This document shows positions 16,197 to 25,896 of a DNA stretch of 48,315 nucleotides, piece after piece. Source of the DNA: an uncultured Lachnospiraceae bacterium. Lineage in GTDB: Bacteria; Bacillota; Clostridia; Lachnospirales; Lachnospiraceae. The stretch is taken from assembly GCA_910585075.1 (NCBI GenBank), contig CAJUED010000029.1, positions 1-48,315 of the forward strand. Direction: 5' to 3'. The notes beneath the pieces were generated by a model. That model did no database searches, was not told the DNA's origin, and saw only the letters and a list, made by a program, of their open reading frames with translations. Made by a program: the position numbers and the translations under genes. Each line of letters starts with the position of its first letter. Position 1 is the first letter of the stretch.

Positions 16197-17918
16197 TCAC
16201 CGGAATCCGTTTCTATTTAGTTCATCTGCTATCCTTCTGCGCAGCCGGAAAAAATATTCCCTGTCAACAGGATAATGCTCAAAGGTAAATGGCCCGCTTT
16301 CACCTTCATAAATAATTTCCTCCGTCCTCTCCCTTCCCACCAGTTTCTCCAAGGCGTACAGAGCCTGCAAATCACAAAGTCCTTCTCTTTGCACCTCTCC
16401 CCGGAGGGAAGACCATGCTTCCCCATCCTTTCCCGGATACACCAAAAAAGCATCGCCTGAGGGAAATGCATAACTGGCATGCGTATCAAAAAAGGGATCC
16501 ACCGCTTCTTTTGAAAATTGAGAATTGTAAAAATTATATCCCCAGTGCAGAAAGCCCTTTATTCTATATAAATACATCAAAACTCCCATGATACGGTTTC
16601 TTGCGCTGGGCATTGCAAAAAACCGGTTGGGAACCCTGTCGTACTGCCCGCAGCAATAGTACACCCACAAATCCTTAACCCCATGCCGGACGAACTGCTC
16701 CAGATGGTTATTTGCCACTACAGGATTTGCCACCAGTCCCTTTTCATAATAATGAAAATCACTGAGTGCGTCAATCACCTTCCATCCCTGCAGCAAATCG
16801 GCTGTCACCTTTTTTGCCCCTTCATAGCTTTCCATATGTTCTGCCGCCGGTTCATCCGATATATGAAAATAAATATGGTTACGGTCAAATCCCTGATTTT
16901 CCAGTTCTTCCTGAAGGGCCGGGATAAACTGCTCTAAAAATTCCCTGTAGGAAGGACTTTGGGCCGGGACGTGCCACCCAAACTTTTTTTCTTTCACTCC
17001 GTTTATATCCACAACAATCTTCGGCGTTGCCAGAGCACCCCACTGGGTAAACAGGTGGGGAATTTCAAGATAGGATATCCCATGCTTTTTGCAGAGCATA
17101 CACCACCTTCTTAATTTTTCAAATTGAAAAATATATCGGCTTCCACGAAGAAAAATATCCACAAGCTGTACCGTTCTTCTTTCTCCTCCCACAGCGGTGT
17201 CCAGGGGAGGGGTGAACACCGGCGTCAGCAGCATGTTAATTCCCAGTTCCCTGCCTGCAAGCATCATTTGATTTTCTATGATTTTCCAATGTTCTTCGTC
17301 AAAAACATCCGTATGATAATAATTCGCCAGACAGTCGCAGTGGAACCACTGGGTATGGATCAGTGTCTGTTCCGGCAACCGAACATCCGATACTTCCAGC
17401 AAAAAAGGCAGTCTGCATATTATTTTTTCCTCCTGGATTTTTTCCTGACAAATCTCCTTTGATGAACTGTCTTCCGGCGGCGCCTGTCTTTGCCAAATAA
17501 GAATCTCAATCGGATAGCTTCCGCCTTCTATATTTTCCGTATCCGGAAAATCTATCCACAAGGACCGGTACTGCCCCGGCAATGGGGTTATCCTGTTATC
17601 CTTCCGGGGCTTTAACAGATCAGGAAAAAGTCCCGGTGTTGTGGTCAGATAATTATCGTCCACTTTTTCATAGCACGGAAAAGCAGACGGAACCAGCTCC
17701 ACATCTCGCACACGCGCCTTTACCGGGTTTCCCTTTATCTCATAGTAAAATTCCTGTCGGGATTCCGAACCGGACCGCACTTTTCCGTAAACCAGCTGCA
17801 GTGCAAATCCTTCTCCCCGCAGAACCGAAATTACAGTATGCTCTTTCATCACATCCGGTTTTTTATCCGGAAACACTTTCTCTAAACTGTCTGTCAGATA
17901 AAATTCGAATTTCTCCAT
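16197..17918 (-). CDS. DUF4091 domain protein (glycoside hydrolase-like)
   Basis: 573 residues from the ATG at 17918, with GGAGG five bases upstream; the more distal TTG/ATG lie in the ribosome site. No signal peptide is seen, so it is probably cytoplasmic. An N-terminal beta domain (about 1-180) is followed by a TIM-barrel-like region with HISDEP at about 355, a typical acid pair position. The C-terminal DUF4091 signature is YYCCGQYDRVPNRFFAMP and GFLHWGYNFYN. Such proteins are thought to act on sugars or glycosides but no activity is firmly established to my knowledge. It precedes ftsH by 123 bases and has its own promoter. Confidence 0.82.
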   Translation of the reverse strand: MEKFEFYLTDSLEKVFPDKKPDVMKEHTVISVLRGEGFALQLVYGKVRSGSESRQEFYYEIKGNPVKARVRDVELVPSAFPCYEKVDDNYLTTTPGLFPDLLKPRKDNRITPLPGQYRSLWIDFPDTENIEGGSYPIEILIWQRQAPPEDSSSKEICQEKIQEEKIICRLPFLLEVSDVRLPEQTLIHTQWFHCDCLANYYHTDVFDEEHWKIIENQMMLAGRELGINMLLTPVFTPPLDTAVGGERRTVQLVDIFLRGSRYIFQFEKLRRWCMLCKKHGISYLEIPHLFTQWGALATPKIVVDINGVKEKKFGWHVPAQSPSYREFLEQFIPALQEELENQGFDRNHIYFHISDEPAAEHMESYEGAKKVTADLLQGWKVIDALSDFHYYEKGLVANPVVANNHLEQFVRHGVKDLWVYYCCGQYDRVPNRFFAMPSARNRIMGVLMYLYRIKGFLHWGYNFYNSQFSKEAVDPFFDTHASYAFPSGDAFLVYPGKDGEAWSSLRGEVQREGLCDLQALYALEKLVGRERTEEIIYEGESGPFTFEHYPVDREYFFRLRRRIADELNRNGFR

Positions 17919-17984
17919 CTTTTCCTCCATTCCCAAGCGCTTTTTCTGAATCTGCCCAAGGCATATTCGCAGAAATAAATCTGT

Positions 17985-18012
17985 AGTATATCATACCATA
18001 AACAATCCGCAA
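17985..18012 (-). promoter_or_regulatory. Probable promoter of the DUF4091 gene
   Basis: Minus-strand -35 TTGCGG (18007-18012), 16-base spacer, -10 TATACT (17985-17990). Downstream, near 17935-17942, AAGCGCTT is an 8-base palindrome of the kind bound by LacI/CcpA-type proteins. Confidence 0.45.
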
Positions 18013-18049
18013 TATCCTCATATTAAGATACGAAAATAACTTTTTCCGC

Positions 18050-18077
18050 TTGCAATACATAATAAGCATGTTACAAT
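18050..18077 (+). promoter_or_regulatory. Probable promoter of the hybrid kinase gene
   Basis: TTGCAA (18050-18055), 16-base spacer, TACAAT (18072-18077), about 74 bases before the TTG start. Confidence 0.5.
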
Positions 18078-18150
18078 GATTTTAACATGAATTATATAAC
18101 CATTCAGCCCTGCTTCACTGTTACGATCCCGGGAAAGGGAGGTACTTATT

Positions 18151-20517
18151 TTGCTTACCAGTAAAAAGATCATTGTCGAAAATATGAGAAAGATCACATT
18201 GATCATGATAATCGTCATCCTTTTTTTCTCTGTGGGATTTCAAATATTCAACATATCCCGGGAGGCCGAGGAAGATGCCGACCGGCTTTTTTCCCAGATT
18301 GAACAGACTCTGGAAGAAAATTCCAGGGAACTGGAACGGGTTCAGAAAGAATATGAGGCCATGTGTCTGAATGACGCCCGGGCCGTGGCATATATTCTCA
18401 AATACAATCCCCAGGCCCAATATGACATTCAAGAACTTTACAAAATTGCCGCCGGTGTGGAGGTAGATGAAATCCACATTTTTAGCCCTGAGGGCGAAAT
18501 TATTTCTGGAACACATCCCATTTATTATGGCATGACTTTTGATTCCGGGGAACAGATGGCTTATTTCAAACCCTTATTAACCGACAAGTCCTTAGAGCTG
18601 GTTCAGGATCTGACCCCTAACACGGCGGAGGGCAAAATGGTGCAATACTCAGCGCTCTGGAACGAGGACAAAACCTTTATCGTCCAGGTTGGAATGTCCC
18701 CGGAGACCGTACTGCGCGCCACCGAAAAAAACGAACTGTCCTATATCTTCTCTCTCCTTCGAACGGGAATCGGCTACAATCTGTATGCAATTGACCCTGA
18801 TACCTTAAAGGTTGTGGGCGCCACTACCGTTTCCGATGTGGACAGAGATATCTCGCAAGTTGGTCTCAAAGCAGAGAGGCTAAGTTCTGACGCGCCTTTC
18901 TGTACGTATTTAAACGGCGTTCTCTCACATTGCTTTTCCAGGGAAATCAGCGGAAATTATATCGTATGGGCAACCCCTATGAGCGAATTTATCCGGTCTA
19001 TTGCAGTCAATGAATTTTTACTGCTGGGCGGGCTTGTTTTGATTGCTCTGATTTTAGTCTATGCGGTGGCAGGCAGCATGGACAAAACCGTAATCAACTC
19101 CATCAAGCAAATCAATAAAAATCTTCGTTCCATTCAGGACGGGGACCTCACCACTCAGGTAGGCGTTAAGGGCAGTAAGGAATTTCTGGAACTGAGCAGC
19201 CATATCAACAGTATGGTGGCAAGCCTCTTAAAGTCCTCCCAAAAACTGGAAATGGCCAAAAAAATCGAAAGCCAGAAAGCGGAACTGGAGCTGCAGCGGG
19301 AGCAGTTAGAAGCTGCCGTAGAGCGCGCTGAAGCCGCCAACAAAACCAAATCCGAATTTCTGTTTAATATGTCCCACGATCTGCGCACCCCCATGAATGC
19401 CATCATTGGTTTTACCAATCTGGCCCTGGAAAGCACCGACCCAAATACCCGGCAGAATTACCTGAAAAGCATTGATATCTCCTCCAAACAGCTTTTGGAC
19501 CTTATCAACAATATTTTAGAGTTATCCAAAATCGAAAGTCATAAGACCATGATAGAGGAAGATCTGACGAATATAACTGATGTATATGACAAACTGCGCA
19601 CCCTGTTTTACAGTGAACTTGAGCAGAAAGCCCTTAGTTTTTCCATAAAACAGGATATCACTCATCCATATCTGTACATAGATACCACCCATTATTCGCA
19701 GATTCTTTTAAATATCATCAGCAATGCCATAAAATATACCCCTGAAGGCGGCGCCATTGCTGTTTCCCTTCGGGAACTTCCCGGCGATGCTCCGGACACC
19801 TGTGTCATAGAGACTGTGATCAGGGATAACGGAATTGGAATGTCCGAGGAGTTTCTTTCTCATGTTTACGAGTCCTTTGCCAGAGAACAGACCTCCACCA
19901 TCAGCGGTGTTCACGGCACCGGGCTGGGACTGACGATTGTGAAAGATCTTGTGGATTTGATGAAAGGTACCATCCAAATTGAAAGTAAGCAAGGCGAGGG
20001 CACCACAGTGACCATTTGCCTTCCCCACCGTTTGGGGAATCCTCCCGCAGTAAAGGCGCCACAACCACACGAAGCGCCCGATTCCGCCATCCTTAACGGC
20101 CGGAGAATCCTGCTTGCGGAGGACATTGATGTGAACGCTATGGTGGCCACCAAAATTTTATCCAAATGGGGCTGCCTTACCGAGCGGGCAAAGGACGGGG
20201 TGGAGTGCGTCAACATGCTGCTGAAAGCCCAGGCCGATTATTATGACCTGGTTTTGATGGATATCCAAATGCCTAATATGGACGGTTATCACGCAACACA
20301 GACCATCCGCGCCTTTACGGACGAAAAAAAGGCCGGTATTCCCATACTGGCCATGACCGCAAACGCCTTTCAGGAAGACCGTGACAAAGCTATGTCGGTG
20401 GGCATGAACGGGCATATCGCCAAGCCCATTGACCCTGTGAAATTATCCATAGCTATGTCAGATATCCTGAAAAATACAGCAGAGCCAGGATCTTCGATAC
20501 GGACAACAGAAAATTAG
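18151..20517 (+). CDS. Hybrid sensor histidine kinase with cache-like sensor and receiver
   Basis: 788 residues, probably starting at TTG with GGGAGG eight bases upstream. Helices at about 13-33 and 287-310 enclose a roughly 250-residue outer sensor, probably cache-like. HAMP (about 312-365), a coiled coil, then HisKA with His409 (NMSHDLRTPMNAIIGF), a HATPase domain (N-box ISNAIKYTP, G1 DNGIGM, G2 GTGLGLTI), and a receiver with Asp704 (LMDIQMPNMDGY) follow. There is no Hpt domain or output domain, so a separate phosphotransfer partner must exist. It lies alone between the DUF4091 gene and a dehydrogenase gene. Confidence 0.92.
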   Translation: MLTSKKIIVENMRKITLIMIIVILFFSVGFQIFNISREAEEDADRLFSQIEQTLEENSRELERVQKEYEAMCLNDARAVAYILKYNPQAQYDIQELYKIAAGVEVDEIHIFSPEGEIISGTHPIYYGMTFDSGEQMAYFKPLLTDKSLELVQDLTPNTAEGKMVQYSALWNEDKTFIVQVGMSPETVLRATEKNELSYIFSLLRTGIGYNLYAIDPDTLKVVGATTVSDVDRDISQVGLKAERLSSDAPFCTYLNGVLSHCFSREISGNYIVWATPMSEFIRSIAVNEFLLLGGLVLIALILVYAVAGSMDKTVINSIKQINKNLRSIQDGDLTTQVGVKGSKEFLELSSHINSMVASLLKSSQKLEMAKKIESQKAELELQREQLEAAVERAEAANKTKSEFLFNMSHDLRTPMNAIIGFTNLALESTDPNTRQNYLKSIDISSKQLLDLINNILELSKIESHKTMIEEDLTNITDVYDKLRTLFYSELEQKALSFSIKQDITHPYLYIDTTHYSQILLNIISNAIKYTPEGGAIAVSLRELPGDAPDTCVIETVIRDNGIGMSEEFLSHVYESFAREQTSTISGVHGTGLGLTIVKDLVDLMKGTIQIESKQGEGTTVTICLPHRLGNPPAVKAPQPHEAPDSAILNGRRILLAEDIDVNAMVATKILSKWGCLTERAKDGVECVNMLLKAQADYYDLVLMDIQMPNMDGYHATQTIRAFTDEKKAGIPILAMTANAFQEDRDKAMSVGMNGHIAKPIDPVKLSIAMSDILKNTAEPGSSIRTTEN

Positions 20518-20607
20518 TCCCATGGTCATCACACAATACATGCAAACTGTTACATGACTATTGTTTATTGGAACAAGTAAATTCAATCCAACAAGGGAGG
20601 ATATAAG

Positions 20608-21552
20608 ATGGAGCAAAAAAGAGTACTGGTCGTAATTCCTGTAACAAAACCGCAGAAAGACAGACTGGAACACCTTCTGCCGGAGGCGGAATATATCTAC
20701 ACAAGTATCTCTGATGTGACGGAAAAGCAGGTGCGGCAGGCCGAGATTATCCTTGGAAATGTACCCCCTGAAATGATACGGGCATCTGAAAATCTTGCCT
20801 GGCTTCAGCTGGAATCAGCAGGATTTGACCTTTACGTAAAAGAGGGCATACTAAGTCCACATACCATACTGACAAACAGCAGCGGCGCATATGGCAAGGC
20901 GGTTTCGGAGCATATGTTCGCCATGCTTCTGGCGCTCCAGAAAAAACTGCATCTGTACAGGGATAACCAAAAGCAGCATATCTGGAAGGATGAAGGCGCT
21001 GTCACCTCCATCACTGACGCTACGATTCTGGTTCTCGGCGCCGGGGATATCGGAAAACATTTTGCCTCTCTGGCCCATTCCCTTGGGGCTTATGTAATCG
21101 GTGTAAAGAGGACGCCCGGCGATTGTCCCTCCTGTATGGACGAACTGCACACAATGGACAGGCTAAGAAAACTCCTTCCCAAAGCGGATGCTGTGGTTTC
21201 CTTTTTACCCAGCACCAGCGAGACAAAAGGACTGTTTGGCAAAGAACTGTTTGCAATTATGAAAGAGGGAAGTTTTTTCCTCAATGGAGGCCGGGGCGAT
21301 TTGATATGCGCGCAGGATTTGTGTGACGCTTTAGAATCCGGTCATCTCGCTGGCGCCGCCGTGGATGTAACCGACCCGGAGCCGCTCCCGCCAGACCACA
21401 GGCTGTGGACAATTCCCACCGTATTTATCACGCCTCATATATCGGGAGGTTATCATCTCTCGGAAACGCAGCGCAACGTGGTGAATATCTGCCTGAAAAA
21501 TATGCAACGGTATATAAATGGGGAACCAATGCAAAATCTAGTCAAACATTAG
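20608..21552 (+). CDS. D-isomer-specific 2-hydroxyacid dehydrogenase
   Basis: 314 residues. The NAD-binding motif is GAGDIG followed by an acidic/basic switch VIGVKR, which leans to NADP(H). Catalytic residues are expected at Arg (NGGRGDL), Glu (DPEPLP) and His (ITPHISG). AGGGAGG precedes the ATG. It would interconvert a 2-ketoacid and a D-2-hydroxyacid in the cytoplasm. Substrate (glyoxylate/hydroxypyruvate or other) cannot be told. It follows the hybrid kinase by 90 bases and may share its transcript. Confidence 0.9.
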   Translation: MEQKRVLVVIPVTKPQKDRLEHLLPEAEYIYTSISDVTEKQVRQAEIILGNVPPEMIRASENLAWLQLESAGFDLYVKEGILSPHTILTNSSGAYGKAVSEHMFAMLLALQKKLHLYRDNQKQHIWKDEGAVTSITDATILVLGAGDIGKHFASLAHSLGAYVIGVKRTPGDCPSCMDELHTMDRLRKLLPKADAVVSFLPSTSETKGLFGKELFAIMKEGSFFLNGGRGDLICAQDLCDALESGHLAGAAVDVTDPEPLPPDHRLWTIPTVFITPHISGGYHLSETQRNVVNICLKNMQRYINGEPMQNLVKH

Positions 21553-21615
21553 TACTCCATACCGAAAGCTTCTTGCATCTGCCTGTTATTGACTCCGTCA
21601 GTTTCTTTCCTCAGT

Positions 21616-23196
21616 CTATTCCGTTTCCGGCACTACCGTAGCAGTTTCCGGTGACTCTGTTTCCGGTGCCGCAGCAGCGTCTCCTGCTGTCTCCGTCTCA
21701 GGCGCTCCTATAGTCCCTTCCGACGACTCCGCCCCTGTCTCTCCTGCCTCCGGCTCCGTGGTCTCCTGGGGCAATGGCGCCTGCTCCGTCCCTGGCAAAA
21801 GATAACAAATAACCGGTGTGTCTTTCTCCACCTGGCCGTAGATTTCCTCCGCAATGGAATAGGGCAGATTGATGCAGCCATGGGAACCGTTCGACATGTA
21901 AATATTTCCGCCAAATTCACTTCTCCATGTGGCGTCGTGCATCCCCACATTATTGTTAAAGGGCATCCAGAAGGAAACCGGCGTCCTGTAATTTTCCCCC
22001 TTTAAGGTGGCGTCCCGCTCCTTATAGGTGATTCCATAGATTCCCGTGGGCGTTGCATTTCCTCTTGAAGGGTTTCCCGACACAAAATCGGACTCTAAAA
22101 CACACTCCCCATTTTGATACAAAAACAGGTGCTGAGCCGTCAGATTGATTTCCACATAAGAGTCTCCATAATCCGGCGAGTCAAAGGAGGCCGCCTTTTG
22201 CCTGTAAACGGGAACCCGCTCCCCGCTCTCGCCTCGCTCAAGCATCTGCGTCAGTTCTTCCGTCTCCGTCTCCGTGTCCATCCACCAGCCATAATCTCCC
22301 CGGTCAATGGTCACTTCCGTTTCATAGCTGGTCTGAAATTTTCTTGTGTGAAAAATCGTGTCATACTTTTTCCGCAGAGAGTTCACATATTCTTTCACCT
22401 TATCCTGGTCAAAGTTTACCTGTGTCCCATCTACCGAAATCCAATCCACTATGGTATCTCCATCTAAAACTTCCTTCTCTGCTCCAAAGGTATAGGTAAT
22501 CACCACATTTACATAATTTTGGAGCTTAGCATAAGTATCCTTAAGGCCTGCGTCTTCCGTCGTGACCTTAGGTTCCTCGTAGCAGCCCGCCTGCGCTAAG
22601 TCTACCTCTCCCTCCATTTTATCTACGGCGCCCTTTACCGCTTCCATAGTTTTATTCCGGTCAAGGCTGTTTCCCTGACTTTCGGCTACAAGCTCAAAGC
22701 CCTGTCCCGGAACATAATCCGATATGTACGCGTCCGTCGGCCTGCTGACGAAATCTTCCTTAAATCCCCGCAGTCCCCCAATCCTTTCCTTCAAAGCATC
22801 TTCATTATAAGTAAACAAATCCACGGTTTCGTAAGATGCGTCCTGCTTCAGAAACCATAAAAAACTGTTCTGCCCCTGTAAAATGGCCTTTAATGGCTCC
22901 GTAGAGACATAGGAAAAGCCTATATCCCTTCCCGTTATTTCTTCTTCCAGAATCGTCCCGTCCGCCTGACGTTCCAGCACCCGGAGGGCATACTTCCGTG
23001 TCTGTTCCTCCAATTGCGAAATGGACATATTTGACACATCCACGCCGTCAATCACCGTGCCCCGCAAAAACCGGTTTTGATAATAGCCCGCGCCCACCGA
23101 ATAGACTGCCAGTAAGCACAAAACAGGTACTAAAATTACTATTAATAAAATTAGATTACGCTTTTTTCTTTTGTTCTGTTTTTTACTTTTTGTCAT
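21616..23196 (-). CDS. L,D-transpeptidase (YkuD family)
   Basis: 526 residues. Very basic N-terminus, one signal anchor helix (about 14-36), two peptidoglycan-binding-like segments (about 40-300, beginning VIDGVDVSNMSISQLE), then the YkuD domain (about 330-465) with SHGCINLP holding the catalytic His439 and Cys441. The C-terminal 55 residues are a repetitive Pro/Glu/Thr tail (PETE, PETES units). It forms 3-3 cross-links or attaches proteins in the wall, outside the membrane. Ribosome site weak (GGGGAAG 12 bases upstream). Its promoter is given separately. Confidence 0.92.
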   Translation of the reverse strand: MTKSKKQNKRKKRNLILLIVILVPVLCLLAVYSVGAGYYQNRFLRGTVIDGVDVSNMSISQLEEQTRKYALRVLERQADGTILEEEITGRDIGFSYVSTEPLKAILQGQNSFLWFLKQDASYETVDLFTYNEDALKERIGGLRGFKEDFVSRPTDAYISDYVPGQGFELVAESQGNSLDRNKTMEAVKGAVDKMEGEVDLAQAGCYEEPKVTTEDAGLKDTYAKLQNYVNVVITYTFGAEKEVLDGDTIVDWISVDGTQVNFDQDKVKEYVNSLRKKYDTIFHTRKFQTSYETEVTIDRGDYGWWMDTETETEELTQMLERGESGERVPVYRQKAASFDSPDYGDSYVEINLTAQHLFLYQNGECVLESDFVSGNPSRGNATPTGIYGITYKERDATLKGENYRTPVSFWMPFNNNVGMHDATWRSEFGGNIYMSNGSHGCINLPYSIAEEIYGQVEKDTPVICYLLPGTEQAPLPQETTEPEAGETGAESSEGTIGAPETETAGDAAAAPETESPETATVVPETE

Positions 23197-23300
23197 TTTA
23201 CGTTTTATCTTCCCCGTCTGTTCTATACTTTCATTCGTACAATCCGGATACCGTTTTTATTCCTGAAAGTGATAAAAAACAGTATCAAACCTGCTCAATC

Positions 23301-23330
23301 AGTATAGCATATTGTATACATCCGTCGCAA
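23301..23330 (-). promoter_or_regulatory. Promoter of the L,D-transpeptidase gene
   Basis: Minus-strand -35 TTGCGA (23325-23330), 18-base spacer, -10 TATACT (23301-23306), about 105 bases before the start codon. Confidence 0.55.
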
Positions 23331-23377
23331 GACTTCCATACACGGAAAAGCTGTCGCAAAACAGGGCTCGTTGCAAT

Positions 23378-25690
23378 TCACGGCCTGACCGGTCGCTCAT
23401 AGCAACACTTTCCGCCCTGCCTTACGGCAGCCTTCGCTTTCAGCTGTTTGCTGTTTGTCTCATTCAGATAAAGCTGTACCCGGTTCTGAATCACCGAGGC
23501 CACATCCTCCACGCTCTTTTGCCCGCTGAAATAAGCGGAAGCCTCCTCCAGAATAATGCCCAGAACTTCCTCGTCCATGCGTTCTCCGCTCTGTGTGGTC
23601 TCTATCATTTCCCTTACCCTGTCCACCTGTTCCTGAGTAGCTGCATAAACATCCACGGAAAACATTTCTCCGCCCATATCACTTGTCCAGGTCATCTTGG
23701 GCATTTCCGTCTGGCTGCCATTCGCATCCGTCCCATATTCCGGTTCCATATCATTCTCAAACTGTTTTTCAAGAGCGGATTTCAGAATAGGGAAGCCGCC
23801 ATTGGGGGAGCCCACATTCTCCTGCCGTTCCTTGGTCACGTTAAAGCGGATAAACTCCCATACGCCGTCTTTATTTTCGCTCCCGGATCCCATTGCCACA
23901 GTGGTTCCATTAGAACGGAAGGTCAGCCCGCTCTCTCCAAAAGTGGGGTAACCAATTAAGTTTACCGGCCCTCCAAACATAAATTCATACATCTGATACT
24001 GAGAAACGGAGGTGACATACCCGTCATTGAGCAGTGTTCTTCCCGTTCTCAAATCATCCAGAGTGGTATCCTCGCTTGCTTCATCCGCAAACCCATTGGC
24101 AAATGCAAGAATCTTCTCAAATTCCTCTCCCGTAAAGGAGCATTCCCCGGTTTCTTTGTTGATAAATAAATCCTGATTCATAGTGCACATTGCACGCAAA
24201 ATACCTGATTTGTCCGTTTCCGGTAAAAGCTTCGCCCCATTTCCGGCGGACGCCATCAGCGCCATCACGTCCTCCACCGTCCAGGATTTTGCATCTCCGA
24301 TTTCAGAGACCTTTCCCACCAGAGTCTCCACACCGTAATAAGGCATAATTGCATACAGCTTTCCATCTCTCTCATAGGCCTTCAGGGCGCTTTCCACGTA
24401 GTCCTCTCTTTTAATTATTTCATCCCCATCCAGATAAGGATTCAAATCCTCAACAGCGCCCACCGATATCAATGTTTCCAGGGGCATAGGACAATAGCTT
24501 AAATCTATGATATCCGGGAATTTCCCGCTTTCCAAATCCTTCAAATAAAGCTCGGCCTTTTCGCTGTTGTCCATGGAGGCATCTCCGTATTCCTTTATCA
24601 TAATGCGGTACTCCTGACTCTGCCTGTTAAAAGCACTGATATCCCGTTCCGCAAAATAGGAAGGGAAATAAGTTCCATAAGTCAAAATAGTCTTTTCCGG
24701 TACCTCCGATTTCGGTTTCTGCGTGAGAACCACCAGCTCGGAACCTCCCTCAGGACTCATGCGGTCGTTGGTCAGCGCCGCAATCCTTCCGTCCGACAGA
24801 AAAGCAACCGAGGTAAGATTGGTGGAATTCACGTCATAATCCGTCCAGCGCAGGATTTCCGCCGGGCTTTCATCAGAGAGATTGCAGGACAAAAGTACGC
24901 CGTTTTCCGTATACAGTAAATCCGTATCTGTTCCTCCCTGATAGGTACCGTATCCAAATGAAATGGAACTCTCTACCGGCTTTAGCTCGCTCTCTCCCGG
25001 AAGCACTTCATTTACAATAAAGCCACGGGCATTGTCAAAGTATGCCGCGCCGATTTTCCCGTCCTTCATACGGAAAAAGCAATTTATGTACTGTCCTGAG
25101 CTCATATGATCAGACACCGTGCCATCCGGTTTCAGGATGTAAACCTCCTGTCCGGCGTTGACATAATAATTCCCATCTCCATCTGTCAAAACATCCGCAA
25201 AATAAAAATTAGGCTGCTGTGAAAAGGCCTCGCTCACATCCACATTTGCCAGCTCCTTACCCTCGCCGTCCAGGGTTTTAATCAGCATTTCTTCCACCTG
25301 CTCATTGGTTTCATCCGTATAGCCGGTTACACTTATCAGCAGGTTTCCCTCACCGTCCACATCAAGGCTTGAAATATACTGATTTTCTTTAATGTCTACA
25401 GGCAGCTCCTTTTTCTCCTGGCCATCCATATCCATGGAAACAAGCTTTGTCCTGGAGTTACTATATTCCAGGTAATAAATAGTCCGGTCATTTCCGATTA
25501 CCGAGGGTCCCATCTGACCGCCGGATTCTCCAAGGGTGTGGTACTCCGCCACATAGACGTATTCATCCTCGTCAGTGCTCTCCGCCTCCTTAGATTCCGC
25601 CTGTGTTTCCTCTTTTTGTTTTCCACATCCCGCAAGCATAAATGTTGCGGCAAGTGTCATGACCATACATAACAAGATTTTTCGTTTCAT
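23378..25690 (-). CDS. Extracellular solute-binding lipoprotein with N-terminal propeller-like region
   Basis: 770 residues from the ATG at 25690 (AAAGGGG five bases upstream). Signal peptide with lipobox AGC (Cys22). Residues about 45-345 contain repeated short strands of the kind GEGNLLISVTGYT, GDGNYYVNAG and SDGRIAALTND, suggesting a beta-propeller. Residues about 355-720 read as a family-1-type solute-binding domain (ISAFNRQSQEYRIMIKEYG, FPDIIDLSYCPM). No permease or ATPase gene is adjacent, so it is an orphan: it may serve a remote importer or act as a sensor partner. The last 24 residues are basic and Cys-containing, unlike typical family ends. Confidence 0.87.
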   Translation of the reverse strand: MKRKILLCMVMTLAATFMLAGCGKQKEETQAESKEAESTDEDEYVYVAEYHTLGESGGQMGPSVIGNDRTIYYLEYSNSRTKLVSMDMDGQEKKELPVDIKENQYISSLDVDGEGNLLISVTGYTDETNEQVEEMLIKTLDGEGKELANVDVSEAFSQQPNFYFADVLTDGDGNYYVNAGQEVYILKPDGTVSDHMSSGQYINCFFRMKDGKIGAAYFDNARGFIVNEVLPGESELKPVESSISFGYGTYQGGTDTDLLYTENGVLLSCNLSDESPAEILRWTDYDVNSTNLTSVAFLSDGRIAALTNDRMSPEGGSELVVLTQKPKSEVPEKTILTYGTYFPSYFAERDISAFNRQSQEYRIMIKEYGDASMDNSEKAELYLKDLESGKFPDIIDLSYCPMPLETLISVGAVEDLNPYLDGDEIIKREDYVESALKAYERDGKLYAIMPYYGVETLVGKVSEIGDAKSWTVEDVMALMASAGNGAKLLPETDKSGILRAMCTMNQDLFINKETGECSFTGEEFEKILAFANGFADEASEDTTLDDLRTGRTLLNDGYVTSVSQYQMYEFMFGGPVNLIGYPTFGESGLTFRSNGTTVAMGSGSENKDGVWEFIRFNVTKERQENVGSPNGGFPILKSALEKQFENDMEPEYGTDANGSQTEMPKMTWTSDMGGEMFSVDVYAATQEQVDRVREMIETTQSGERMDEEVLGIILEEASAYFSGQKSVEDVASVIQNRVQLYLNETNSKQLKAKAAVRQGGKCCYERPVRP

Positions 25691-25896
25691 TTTTTCCCCT
25701 TTCCGCTGCTTAAAATTTTCTATTCCATAGTGATACATTCATATACCTTCACAGTCTTTATAAGCGCCATTCGCCACTCATTGAATATATTACCAATGCA
25801 TATATTATGTCATGGGCTTACAAAAATTACAACGAAAAATTGTTGTATCACCCATTAAATGTAACGAATATTGTTTTTACATTTGGTAACCTGCCC

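Noticed and set aside
17936..17945. AAGCGCTT as a CcpA cre site
   Set aside because: Only the core palindrome matches; the flanking consensus bases do not, so I mention it only with the promoter.
23312..23959. Open frame opposite the 3' end of the orphan binding-protein gene
   Set aside because: Antisense to a well-supported gene, Cys/His-rich random composition, no ribosome site.
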